A stretch of 64,000 bases of DNA, from contig RDEW01000007.1 of NCBI GenBank assembly GCA_011109175.1, forward strand, positions 29,424 to 93,423, in the 5' to 3' direction. Origin of the DNA: Dicyema japonicum. Its lineage: Eukaryota > Dicyemida > Rhombozoa > Dicyemidae. Positions 41,590 to 52,679 of the stretch are shown piece after piece. The translations under genes were made by a program, and so were the position numbers. Numbering within the stretch: the stretch's first letter is position 1; every line of letters begins with the position of its first letter. The notes beneath the pieces were generated by a model. That model made no database searches. It was given only the letters and a program-made list of their open reading frames with translations, and had not been told where the DNA came from.

Positions 41590-42905
41590 TTTTATTTATT
41601 TATCCCCGGTCCTTTCAAGTCAAAGAAATCGGTGGCTAACAAAAACGTTGCAGTCAAGAGAGGAGACTCCCAGAGATCCTACAAATATATTTGGTTCTGT
41701 AGAGAACTAGTAGGTGGACCAGGACAAGTGAGGAGGTGGCTCGTCTTCTGACTTTGAGAAAACACGATGGGCATTGTGGAGAAGAAAATTATAAAATCCT
41801 GTACTGATATGGATGTAAATTCAAGTGATGACTACAACCTAGGCGCGCCAAGTGAACGTGAACATCTTGGGTAGGGAACTTCGGTTCCGTCAACAATAGG
41901 TGTAATGCGCTCCAAAAACTTGGTTATGCAAAGGCTTCTGATGGCTTTTGCGTATATACAGTCATGGATTGTTTTCTGAGAGGCTTTGTCTTTGGGATGG
42001 TTTGCAGAATCCGAATTTGTTCATCTAGAATATGAATGATTCTCCCTTTGTAGGGAGAAGGTAATGAGCTGAATGTCCCAACATTTTACACTTGTCAAGG
42101 AATTGTAGACTGAGCATCTTGAAATGGTCTCTGATTGGGAGAATTTTTGATTCCCAGTCAAGGTAGTCATTGTGGTTTTTAGACAGCCAGTAACTATTCT
42201 TAATACAGTTTTGAGTCGTTTGTATTTTTCGACGTTTGTTAATGATAAACAGGGATTCCAGGCAGGACAGCATAGTTCATCGTTGTTCTGATAAATTGTC
42301 TATAGCTTTTGAGATTTTTCGCATACATATGAGACATGTTTTGAAAATGACAAGGAAGTATCAAATATCACATCGAGCATTTTAAGGGTTTTAACCACAG
42401 GAAGGAAGAGAGCGTCGTCAGAAATAATATTGGTTCCAAGTTGTACTGACCACGTTCTGTTGTGAAAGATGAGAAGATTTTGGTCCATCCAAGAAGAGAG
42501 TTTGTCAATAGTTCTTGCAGGACCATAGAAGCAACGGTTATGTCGCAGTGGCGAGAGGCAATTATGACATCATCGGCATAAGAACGAAGAAATGTGTCCT
42601 GGTTTGTTGGCAAGCTTGCTAGATGAAGATTAAACAAGGCTGGAGATAGGACTGAACCCTGAGGAATGCCATTTGAAGGTATCGATAATGAGAGTAGGTT
42701 GACATAATAAAAGAACAACCAGAGAGGAAAGTAAGGAACCATAATTTCAAACTGGACAGGATATTTGCAGAAAGGATTTTACTGCTCAGCACATGTCTCG
42801 ATGTCCGGTCAAAATCTTTGATGTCAATATACTCAACAATTGTTCTTTCCGGATGTTTACTACTAAATCCGTCGTTCAAGGAATATTTGACAAGTGACGT
42901 CTTTG
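41590..42905 (-). pseudogene. LINE family C reverse transcriptase relic
   Basis: Minus-strand segments 42879-42619, 42742-42368, 42488-42300 and 42273-42025 together follow the 13.6-15.3 kb RT: TIVEYIDIKDFDRTSRHVL (palm A), IPQGSVLSPALFNLHLASLP (B), LRSYADDVIIASR (C, YADD intact), VVKTLKMLDVIFDTSLSF and DYLDWESKILPIRDHFKM. Three or more frameshifts separate them. The 3' UTR (41.6-42.0 kb) resembles that of LINE C (GACTCCCAGAGATCCT). No endonuclease is present. Confidence 0.88.
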
Positions 42906-43000
42906 TCAGTTAATGCTTTCCTAGGGACCGGATCGTCTGATAGGACTCACACGCAACAAAAAGAAAAAAGTTAAAGAACCTTTCTTGATTACCTCCTCGC
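42903..43000 (+). repeat. dispersed ~110-bp repeat, partial copy 3
   Basis: Contains GGGACCGGATCGTCTGATAG and GACTCACACGCAACAAAAAG, matching the GGATCGTCTATATAGGGCAT and ACACCCAACAAAGAAGTGGA blocks of the copy at 50.3 kb. The TGACGCCGTCATC half is missing. Confidence 0.55.
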
Positions 43001-43369
43001 TTTCAACGATAATCACTGTGCTTTACTCAAATAAAGTGTGCGTCCTGCCCATACAGAACAATAAATATTAAGGCTGTAATTATTATTATTAGTTCTTTAG
43101 CTCATCTAAATATCTCCATGGATGTGTTTGCTCCTTAACTGGTCATGACAGGGTTTCTCAGCGATGACACTACCGCCCACTTCAAATATCTTCTTATGTT
43201 GTGCCGCAACGAGAGGCACCTCTTGTTCTGTATGGTGGGGGTCATCGGATCTCTTGAGCATAATCTTGTTCGTGATTGACTCCTGGCATTTCATCTCTGG
43301 TATTCCCTCCAGAATAATGCTTGTGCTTATTTAGCATTCTATTGAGATTTCAACTTTCTTACATTCCAG

Positions 43370-43960
43370 TCTCTAAGCGTTCTATCAACTTTTTTTGCAG
43401 ATCTTCGATTTTGAAGACAGGGAGAAGCAGTCATGTGGATCTATGTATCTTATTCTTTTGGTCCCTAGATTATTTCTCTTCATCACAATTCTCTTAAATT
43501 GTCAGGGAATTTAGACAAAATCACTGTTTCATGGTATATGATTAGATCTACTATTTGTTCATTGCTTGATAGATTTCAAAGGAGTTTCGAGCTCAACATG
43601 ACGTAACACTAATTTCTTAGTGGGACCAATTTAGGTTCCTCATGTCGTACCAACAGAGACTCCATACTCATAACTGTCCTCAGAATCACGGATAATGTCA
43701 GTGGAATATGATCGCTGACAATATAAGAGCAATTGGTGCGCATATGTATTCGTAATAGCATGGGAAATTAGGAAAGCCCACAGCATGTGTACCCGATAAA
43801 AAAGAAATGTTTGTTTTCTTCTGATGCTGGACTCTCAAACCAAGCATATTAACAGAACTCAGAAATATTTTAATAATTCTCTCAGAGATTTTGAATACAG
43901 ACCGCCGATGGTTACTCAGTTGTGGACACAACAAAAATCAACAGCGACAAACTCACAATA
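43370..43960 (-). pseudogene. LINE endonuclease region relic
   Basis: On the minus strand a broken frame reads VSDHIPLTLSVILRTVMSME (about 43720-43660), which carries the SDH(N/I)P motif ending the APE endonuclease of LINEs, preceded by MLGLRVQHQKKTNISFLSGT (about 43840). The RT does not follow in place. Family uncertain. Confidence 0.45.
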
Positions 43961-44509
43961 AACTGACGCAGTACCACTTTACCTTCTTTTTGATAATAAA
44001 ATCCGTCAAACGATAAGCGCAAATAAATCATAGGCCAATCGGTTGTCCCTTCGCTCTGACAATACTCCTTTCCTCCATATTCTTTTTCACTTGTTCAACT
44101 ATTGTCGTCATGTGATTAACTTGACAATGAAAAGTGTCTTGAAAATAAAAGATCAACAATTTATTTTCGGGTTTATGACTACCTGAAAGGGAGTGTTATT
44201 TAGAAGCAGAGTTGGTTCTAGATTATGAGTCAAAGAAACATGGGAACAGTAACTCTGGGCAATCTTGTAGCTATTACAAGCAAAAATTTTAGGTGATTCA
44301 CTGAAAAGGGAGAAGTTTGGTTTATTGGCTACAATCGTTTTCTCCAAGAACATGCGATCTTCATGCAACCGATAGATCAATAATTAGTGGGTTCTGACAT
44401 AATTCTTTGTGCTGCTTAGTATTAATAAAATAAAAATTAACATGAAATCTAGGATTTATTAGTGAATTACCGAGAAATTAAAATTATTGGTTAGTGATGG
44501 GAAACTAAG

Positions 44510-45180
44510 GTAAAAATGACACATACAGATATCTTGATCTACGCCGATGACGTCTCTTAAATGTCTCTTTAAACTCTTTGGTTTCTGAGAAACAGTTGAA
44601 GACGTACATGGACCAGATCGAAAAGTGGTGTAATGAAAAATTTCTCTCAGTCTCACGAGAAGTCTGTGTGATGAGGATACTGGAAGCAGGAGAATGGCTA
44701 ACCTAAAAGCTCGCTACAAGACATACCTCGGAAGAAGACTATAAAATACCTTGACCTCCTAATTGACGAGGGAGGTAATTTTATGGAACATGCTACGAAG
44801 GCTCTGTTCTGGTTAGAAAATTAAAGCTCGAGCCGGAGACCTTGTTATATGTCTTCAACACTGGAATACTTCCGGCAATGTTATATGGTTTAGAAGGATG
44901 GTGCGGTTAGAAAAAGAGAAACTCTATCCTCAAGAAATTTGAGAAAACGCGAAATTTTTCTATAAAGCTTGCTTACGGGATCAATCCTTGTATGTCGATT
45001 CCGTGTGGTTGGAAGGAAAAATGTGCAAGGTTGGCGGAGCTATCGAAATTCTTATTTGAGGTTTCAAAAATCGCACTAAACTATCTGGGACTTATCTTCA
45101 GAGATGACCCTATGTTTACGGATTTCTTGGGGAGACTGTCAATGTAGAAGTCAGTTGGCAAGTCCTACCGTTCCCCATTA
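44510..45180 (+). pseudogene. LINE family E reverse transcriptase relic, plus strand
   Basis: Plus-strand reading gives DILIYADDVS (motif C), SEKQLKTYMDQIEKWCNEKF, YLDLLIDEGGNFMEHATKAL and LEYFRQCYMV across stops and frameshifts. The order (YADD, DxIxxWCxE, KYLDxxID) matches the family E copy at 36.4-37.2 kb on the other strand. Heavily decayed. Confidence 0.7.
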
Positions 45181-45729
45181 CTTAATTAGCAGTGTTTATC
45201 ATATATAAATTCCATCAAACAATATGGGATTTGAAGGATCAAATTATTTAGTAGAAGGAACAAAGAAAGGAGGTAACATCAGTGCAAACCATATACATTC
45301 CCTAGGAAAACCTTCGTCATGTTAAACTAGCAAAAGGTGGTTTCAAATTTTTTCTTATGTCATACCTTCACGTTTCTGATGTCTCTTAGGTCGAATGAGA
45401 ATGGAGAAATTATACCAACCTGGAGGCATTGCGAGTATTAGTACTACGTCATAGAACAACAGACCTACGTCACCAAATAAACTTTCCGATCAATTATTTA
45501 TTCCAATCCGATGGAGAAAGTTATTATCTCTTTTTATTCTTTTTTGAACTGGACGACACCTTAATAAGTGAGACACCAAAAACATTTTATTTTTGTTAAA
45601 ATTCGAACAATTAAACACTTGTCTAACTTTTTAATATAATTATGTATTAATTTTTTTTATAATAATTATTTAATTATTTAATTTTTATTAAATATTGGTC
45701 GTCCTGTGCGCTTGTTGGTAAATCGTTGA

Positions 45730-46791
45730 ATGAAGATCGACGATTTTAAGTTATTAAAGTTACTCGGACGGGGGAACTATGGAAGTGTTCGATCTAATAA
45801 TAACTCCTAGGTATTTCTTGCAGTATGGGCAGACGGGAACTTCTCGGCCGTGAAAGTACATTACCTCAGCACATCAGACAAGAAACTCCAGCATGCCGCT
45901 AAGGAATGTGATACAATCCAGTCTCTCAGTCATCCCTTTATTGTTTCCTCTTCCTGTTCCTTCCATACCTCTAATTTCTTTTGCATGGAAATGGAATTTT
46001 ATTCTGGGGGAGACATGCTCAGCCTGATAAAACGGAATTATCAACCCTCCGCCAAATTTGTGAGGTATTGCGGTATTAGTGACCTATAGGTTTTACGCAA
46101 GTGAGATTCTGTTGGGAATAGAGTATCTCCATAAGAGTGGAGTCCTCTATAGGGATCTCAAGCCGGAAAATGTACTTCTGGACTCGGCTGGACACGTGAA
46201 ACTTACGGATTTTGGCATGTGTAAGAACGGAATTACTCATAATGATCTCACGTGGACATTTTGTGGGACCACTTATTACATGTACTGAGTTTAAGTCATT
46301 CCAGGGCTCCTGAGTTCTTCCTACCCCACGGACATGGTTTCCCAGCAGATTTGTGGTCATTCGGGGTACTTCTTTATGAAATGACCTACAACCGTATGCC
46401 ATTTACGGACAGTGCCAATAGAAAGACTACATATCACGTTGGTGGGGTTATTTACTTTAGATTAAGCATTCTCCTCCTCGAATTTCCCATGACTGCAAAT
46501 CCGTCGCTTTGAGAATCATAATATGTGAGGTTGAGATTTGTGGTCATTTTAGTTGCTGAATAAGGACCCCTTCGGTCGACCCACATGCACACAGTTGAAG
46601 ATCATCACTTCTTTAGTAGTGTGAACTGGGAGGATGTGATATGTAAAAGAGTGGACCCTCCATTTGTTCCTCAGATTGTAAGCTTGTGTGTTGCATTGTA
46701 GAGTGGGGAGTGTGATGTTAGGTATTTTGATGATGAATATACAAATGATGACACGTGCGTTATGGACGGCCTTATTATAGATGAGTGCTGA
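45730..46791 (+). CDS. AGC-family protein kinase (PKC/Akt-like), minimal
   Basis: A serine/threonine kinase made of little but the catalytic domain. Exons joined over introns 45787-45810, 46065-46089, 46282-46304, 46438-46460, 46530-46552 and 46678-46701 (23-25 nt). Motifs: [18 protein letters not shown] glycine loop, NFSAVKV (catalytic Lys), AAKE (helix C Glu), [39 protein letters not shown] activation segment with a PDK1-type Thr, [49 protein letters not shown] and stop at 46789. DFGMCK and the PPFxP/FDxEF tail are typical of PKC and Akt. No C1, C2, PH or PB1 domain precedes the ATG, and no hydrophobic motif follows. After LLNKDPFG the frame needs either a 20-nt GT-AG intron (46575-46594) or a one-base error: the former removes the conserved Arg of subdomain XI, so a frameshift is about as likely. 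Confidence 0.88.
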
Positions 46792-46799
46792 ATTATTTT

Positions 46800-47230
46800 G
46801 ACTTTTATTTCTTTAAATTATCGATTATTTATTTTGTGGGGAAGTATTTGTTTCCTTGTTATTTTAGGAAGTATGTTGAGTTTGTGTTTCATTCGACCGA
46901 AAGACAATTATGCTCCTGGCAACGATTTCTGTGATCGACCTCAGCTTCCCGGATAACGTCCTCTGGATTTCTGTCTTGGGTGAGGGTTCTGCTGGAACGC
47001 GTCAGGATCGTTTGTTGGTATTACCCTCGGATTTTGGAATAATTTAATTTTATTAATTTTTAATTGGGAAGGATGTTGGCGAATTACACGTTTTAGTGAA
47101 TATATATAGTTGTTTTGATTTATTAATTTTTGTGGAGTATAATTGAAAGTTTTTTTTGTAAAATGCTTACCATCTATGCCGAGTATATGGAATCAAAAAG
47201 GCTAGAAAGTTGAAGGGGCATTCAGTATAT
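46800..47230. other. stretch without recognised gene
   Basis: About 430 bp downstream of the kinase. A GC-richer block (46900-47040) stands out and reads KTIMLLATISVIDLSFPDNV on the plus strand, but no family is recognisable and no start or stop is supported. Confidence 0.4.
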
Positions 47231-47239
47231 TCTATGAAC

Positions 47240-47540
47240 ACAGAATGTTAAGATAAGAATCGATTCTGACTGAAACGAAAGCAAAGCTCAACAAACCTGA
47301 TATTTTTGTAAATAAGAAGATCAAGAATGAGATAATGCTAATCGAAGTGGGAATTACTTTTTTTGAACTCTTAAAACAGGTGGAAGTATAAAAATGTAAC
47401 AAGTACGACCTTCTCGTAACTGAACTTTTGCTTCTCAACGATTTTCAAGTAAAGATTATCCCACTAGTTGTGACCTGTGATGGAGTTTTCTCGAAATGTT
47501 TCAACAATTATATGGATGAACTATCTGTTGAGTGAGCAAT
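47240..47540 (+). pseudogene. LINE family F, C-terminal relic
   Basis: The plus strand reads LNKPDIFVNKKIKNEIMLIE, VGITFFELLKQVEV, then after a stop KCNKYDLLVTELLLL and VKIIPLVVTCDGVFSKCFNN. This matches the C-terminal region common in animal LINE proteins (KPD(I/L)VV....I.DV.....K..KY..L..EL......V.VVP(V/I)V). One in-frame stop (TAA at about 47391). Confidence 0.65.
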
Positions 47541-47639
47541 GAGAACTTACATCTAGTCAGTTGTGTTGAAAAGACTCTCGAAAGCATACTAATTGAACAC
47601 AAACACGGGATGAAGGTCACAATGAACTAGTATGTGCTC

Positions 47640-48130
47640 AAACCGTTCATTAAGAGAACAAAGAGCAGCGGAGACATGCCATCATCCTGATGGATCCCCT
47701 CGCCTAATTATGTCTATTATAGTTCAAATGAATACATTCATCACATCAACAGAATCGTATACCTTCTTCACCTACATTGACAAAAGAGAGTTTCCATAGA
47801 CAGGCACTTGTTTATCATGCTCTTTAGTCCAATGACAATTTTGCACGGTACCCAACTAATTCTCTGAGAGAATAATCTACAAAGCTCCTGACCTCATTAG
47901 CCACCAATTTGGTCATCAGCTTATACAGGGTTGGCCTGCAGGTTATCAGTCCTGCATGAGTCTGAGGGTTGTTAATTTTTGGGATCAAATAAGTTGTCCC
48001 AGTGTAGATCCACTCAGAAACCGTTTCCAAAAATGAATAGTATAAAATTTTATTTCCTTCAAACAGAATAGTCACTATTATACATCCAATCCATATAAAA
48101 AATATCCCTCAACTTTAGATTATTATCGGC
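47640..48130 (-). pseudogene. LINE family F, early RT relic on the other strand
   Basis: The minus-strand frame 48075-47824 reads FLETVSEWIYTGTTYLIPKI, AGLITCRPTLYKLMTKLVAN and EVRSFVDYSLRELVGYRAKL. It corresponds to the W.(T/S)G.T.LIPK.....P..(Y/C)RPITC.PT.YK..T motifs at the start of an RT. It lies head to head with the C-terminal fragment at 47.2-47.5 kb; both may come from one inverted element. Confidence 0.75.
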
Positions 48131-48409
48131 ACCTCTGAGAACACATTAAAAAAGTCAATTCAAGTTCCCTTGTACAGCTTTCCCTAAGTTCGACAATAAA
48201 ATAATTTGTCTTAGGCTACAGCTTTCGGTAGAGGATATAGTCAACCTTTCCCAACTCCAAGATCACCTTTGTCTACAAACTAGATTATAATTTTATGTCA
48301 TCTATTAAAAACTCAATGACCACATTATTCCAATAATCTTAAATTTTTTATTGATTTATGGCTATTTTGTAAGAATTAATTTATACATGACAACTTGTAG
48401 TTATTTGTT

Positions 48410-48715
48410 CCCACATGTATATTCAACCGTCTCTAACTTACGGGTATGCTGCATGGGGAACCAACCTATCAAACAGGAATATAGAAAAAATCAATACCTT
48501 CCAAAAAATGGCCAGTAAGGCTTTGCAAAGGTTTTCTTGGAAACCTATAAACCCTACACCCTTTGAGGAATTAGTGAGGAAAACCGGAGCCTTACTACCC
48601 TCCAAAAAAGTTAGAAACCCCTGCCAATCCGGAAATGCGTTGGAACCCAGGAAGAACACCGAGCAAGAATGAGATGGCTACTCGAGGCGGCCGGAATCAC
48701 CTGACGGCTATGTAT
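48410..48715 (+). pseudogene. LINE family G reverse transcriptase, C-terminal end
   Basis: The frame from 48415 reads YIQPSLTYGYAAWGTNLSNR and NTFQKMASKALQRFSWKPIN; after a frameshift near 48635 it ends GTQEEHRARMRWLLEAAGIT and stops. It is the same family as 40.3-40.6 kb. Confidence 0.75.
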
Positions 48716-48869
48716 TTATTTAATTTGTCGGTGATTTTTGGTTTTTAATAATTAATTATTATTATTTATTGGTTTAAATATACTTTTTAATTATTATTAA
48801 AAAGTACTTTCGCAGAACCAAAGAACGTTATATTAACTAAGGTCTCGTTTGTGCCACACGTTTCACAAT

Positions 48870-49465
48870 CTGCTTCACTAGGCGTCTCCATTACCCTCTG
48901 TTTTGCGCATCTGTCCGTAGATCTTCCAGGTCTTCTGTAAATTTAAGTTTTCCTCCAATTCCATTAAGATCATTGTTCAGAGCCACGGGTAGAGTGACTC
49001 TGAGTCTTCCTCTGAATGATGGTTTTTCTCATTGTTAAAGTAATTGTCCATTATTATATTTGCAGGGGCGTTTATGTCCATTCTGAGCACGTGCCCAAAC
49101 AGTCTCCACCTTGATTCAATAATGTCGATGCTTATTGGCCTCGATTGTGCCACAGAGTATAATTTTTTGTTTGAAATCTTCTTGGGCAACCTAGACCCAT
49201 TACATTGCGTAATTGTTTTCGATGAAATATATCCAGTTTCTTGAGCTCTAGCTTTGTGACCCTCAATGTACCCGAGTTGTACATAAGCACCGGCTTTATA
49301 TATGCGTTGTATATTCTTATTCTTAGATACTTTTATTAGTTTTCGTCGACTCCATATCTTCTGCATTTTCTTACGCATGGCAGTGGCTAGAACTCTTCTA
49401 TACATCATGTCCTCACTATACCAAGTATGGATCCCAATTTCCTTTTTTTCTCCAATTTTCATACT
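48870..49465 (-). pseudogene. LINE family A, C-terminal relic
   Basis: The minus-strand frame 49462-48977 includes IESRWRLFGHVLRMDINAPA and NIIMDNYFNN; RPR(V)TLPVALNNDLNG continues in the next frame to about 48940. It is a close relative of the copy at 4.9-5.7 kb. It starts just after the thumb; the RT core is absent. Confidence 0.8.
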
Positions 49466-49499
49466 TTTTAATTAACAAAAATAAATCAATAAAAAAGTT

Positions 49500-50320
49500 A
49501 ATTAAAGATCTAACGGGTTTTCTCATAAATAAATGAGGGATGCTTAATTTTATCATTCACAAGGATAACCACCACGTTTTAGTGAATTTTTGTCTCACGG
49601 CCGTCTGGTTTAAATTTTGATGAAATATAATTCCAGTTGACAATGTCGGTTGGAGTGACTCTGTCAACTGAGTTTGAATAAGTAAAGGATTGATTCTCTC
49701 AGAACTGAGATAGTTTGTTTCCCTTCATAAGGGAGACCCAGATACAAAAATTTGATAATTTTTGACGATTATGAGATTGATCAGTTTTGAGTAATTTGCG
49801 GTGTATGTGATTACGGTCAGTTGAATCTCTTGGATAGCTGAATTGGAAGGTTTCCGCTCTGACAGTTTAATACGACATTGGGTCTCTTTTGTGGCGATCG
49901 ATTTTCAAAATACTTACCTTTTCGAGGACTACGTTAGAGGACCTCTCTGTACTTTAATCCACTACTCTTAGACTTGTTCCTAAGAGTTGTTGTTATTTTT
50001 ACAGTTTTCAGAGATTCCCAGAAAACGTTTAGTTTTGAAAATAGATGTGGCAGGAATTAAGGATTTTGGTGAGAAATGTCTGCAGACTAGCATTTGTTGA
50101 ATGTGAAGATAAACTTTGTTCCAATTACAATGTGGTTGAACTAGAAATTAATATGCTAACCTTTCCGAGATGATTTCTCACTGTTGTGATGTCTCCCATT
50201 TTAGGTATTCCTTATTTGTTCACTATTATCAAAGTCCATGCTTTTCAACACTTTTCAACCTTCCCCTTTCGATTACGTTTTTAGTTTCATTGGCTGTGGA
50301 ATGATTCTATAGTTATGCTT
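49500..50320. other. stretch without recognised gene
   Basis: About 820 bp with stops in all frames and no motif or repeat that I can assign. Confidence 0.5.
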
Positions 50321-50324
50321 TTTC

Positions 50325-50440
50325 GTATTGGCTGACGAGTGACGCCGTCATCGGTGAACATTTCACTGCGAAACCGGATCGTCTATATAGGGCATACACC
50401 CAACAAAGAAGTGGAGAGCATTCCTTGGTTCTCCCTCATC
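50325..50440 (+). repeat. dispersed ~110-bp repeat, copy 4
   Basis: The fullest copy in plus orientation: GACGAGTGACGCCGTCATCG, then GAACATTTCACTGCGAAACC, GGATCGTCTATATAGGGCAT and ACACCCAACAAAGAAGTGGA. Confidence 0.7.
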
Positions 50441-50926
50441 GATTAGAAATGATAAAATAAAGTGTGTGTTCTGCCTGAGGAGCGATAGCTATGGCTCATC
50501 GGAAAGTGCATTGTTGTTTTGCTGTTGTTTTTTGTATAGGGAAACTCCCTTTTAAGGTCATATTTAATTTTTCAGCTACTTCATGCTAACCTTCCACATA
50601 ACCAGCGATAACCTCCTCCTGCAGGTCTACTTAGACGTAGGACTACCCTCATGGTCACCCAGGAAGAGAACTAACCTGTCATCAAATTTCTCATAAAACA
50701 AGCATCTTACCGACTAAATAAAAACTTGCAAGAGAAAAGCTCCTTTATAGTAAAATATAGCATCCCAATATACCACGTGGGCAACCACATAAACAAAAAT
50801 AGTATTAAACAACATTTAATAGCAAATAAAACTATAAAATATTATTTTTTTCTATTTTTGTCAGCATTATCCCCTGATATTAGGTTGAGGAAGAATGTGG
50901 ATAGATCATTCTCAGTAACAAAGTTA

Positions 50927-51912
50927 TCAGAGACCTTGATTTAAACTCAATATTACATTCTTCCGTGATGATGACGACTTCAGAAAAGAGGACATCCCAG
51001 ACTTTTCAGATTCGACAGCCTGTTTTGATGTTTTTTGACTGTTGAGCAAAAAAGTCTGATCATCGACTGGCTTCACGACCTCCTGAATCCTTTTTAAATT
51101 CTAAAATCACAATCTTAAGTGACCGGAGGATTTGTGACAGTCCTTTCCACGATTCCATTTATCCGTGAATCGGTTATACGTTCTTCCAGCAGAGCAATCT
51201 TCTCTGAAGTATCCCAACCACGTGGTCTGATCATATTAATGGAAACGTTACATAAAAACCGACCGACTTTCAGTCAGTCTGGGCTTAGGCGACTCCCTCC
51301 CTTCAAATTCCGCCAAAATCGCCTCTCTGAGGGCATCTACTTCTCCACCATCCCAAAACATGACTCCCCCGTCAACTCAGATAACTCAGAAAGTTACTTT
51401 TTAGGGCGATCTTACGTACAAGTCGCTGAACTTGCAACAACTCCTGCTCAATCAGAGTGGAAAACTTTGAGATGACAAAAAAAACAGGTATCTCCACTTT
51501 CATGTTCAATCTGCCCACGTGTTCATCCAAGATAGACAAATACTCTGATATTTGGTTAGATATCTCGTCGGGGGATGTAACAGACACCAAAATGATCGCA
51601 ACAAAGGAGGATAACGTAGATCCATTAAGAGGAAACTTTAGAAGACTCGTGTGGAGTGTCCCAGAGTTGAAGATCCAGAATTCCAAAGGGTCATCCAACG
51701 AGAACTCAAAGATGGTTGGAAGATCTTTAGATTCAGAGTCTTGTTTGGCCAAATTGTGATAAAGAGTCGACTTCCCTGAAGAAGCCTTGCCTAGAATAAC
51801 GACTGTGTGCTTGTGGGGCTTAACGGGACCATCATCGAATATAACATCAGCCCTTAGACGTTAAAATTAAAATTTACCACAAATCTGGATTTTCCTCAAT
51901 ATCATAATTCAT
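50927..51912 (-). CDS. DYNC1LI: cytoplasmic dynein 1 light intermediate chain
   Basis: LIC is the Ras-like subunit of cytoplasmic dynein 1 that links the heavy chain to cargo adaptors. ATG at 51912-51910. Four introns (51877-51853, 51397-51376, 51251-51227, 51123-51101; 22-25 nt, GT-AG) leave 891 nt, exactly 297 codons to TGA at 50929-50927. Features: NPDLW near the start, P-loop GKASSGKST (about residue 34-42), LEFWIFNSGTLHTSLLKFPL (equivalent of the WILDGD...LLKFSLD block), EIPVFFVISK, then SVFIPRGWDTSEKIALLEER and TNPPN, which match the end of the LIC G-domain almost residue for residue. VFIP.GWD distinguishes it from the dynein-2 LIC. At 296 residues it is far shorter than vertebrate LICs (about 490-520): the C-terminal adaptor-binding region is reduced to about 50 residues with MSSFLKSSSSRKN near the position of the conserved FFNSLLSKK helix. 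Confidence 0.95.
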
Positions 51913-51914
51913 AA

Positions 51915-52675
51915 ACCCACTAAAATTATTTAAAATAATAAACTGTCAAACTCATTTATTCATTAATATTTATTATTTAATTATTTTTATCAACAGCTGT
52001 TTATTTCGACAATTCACTAATCTATATAATTAACGTGCTACATAAATCCATATTTTCGGATTAACATGGTCATTCTTGGTTGGAGTAGTCACGTGTTTTA
52101 TAATTACTGACATTGGCTAAATTAAACAACTATATTAAGTGAGGAAATGAAGAGTATATCATTACTATTGAGAAAAAATACTCGAATCGTCTTCAAACTC
52201 GTAGCAGACGAAACCTCAGGGATCACAAAACCAAAATTACTTTCCTCCCTACGTGTCATAGCGAAAAAAAGAGGAACAGTCATGAAGAGAAATGGTTGAT
52301 TAAGCACCTTCCCATACAAATCTTAAAGTTGAAAGTTCTCTCATTCACGAAAGCTTGACTATAAATGCATTTTTTAATTTTGCTTACTATAAATGGTTTT
52401 TATATCATAAAGTGCTTTAAGTGTTGATTACCCATGGAGTAGTTTATTAATCTTTGTTTAAATAGATAATAAATTCTTAATTTATTTAACTCAGTGGAGT
52501 TAATATCGTTTCGTGGATAGAAGTATGGTATATAGCCATTAATTGTTGGCATATCTTTTCCACTAGGTTCTTCCAGCATTTTCGGTTAATCCAGCTGATA
52601 GGATGGAATGCCTGTTTCCCATGACAACTGACAGAGATATTCTAAAGCAGCCATTCGATTTCCTGACACTCATTA
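51915..52675. other. AT-rich stretch upstream of the dynein LIC gene
   Basis: Contains the LIC promoter side, AT-rich, with no recognised frame or repeat. A minus-strand open segment (52319-52122, 65 codons) has no homology. Confidence 0.5.
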
Positions 52676-52679
52676 CTCA

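Noticed and set aside
46900-47040. GC-richer block after the kinase as a further exon or a histone gene
   Set aside because: The kinase already ends with a typical C-tail and stop; neither strand of the block matches a histone or any other family I know.
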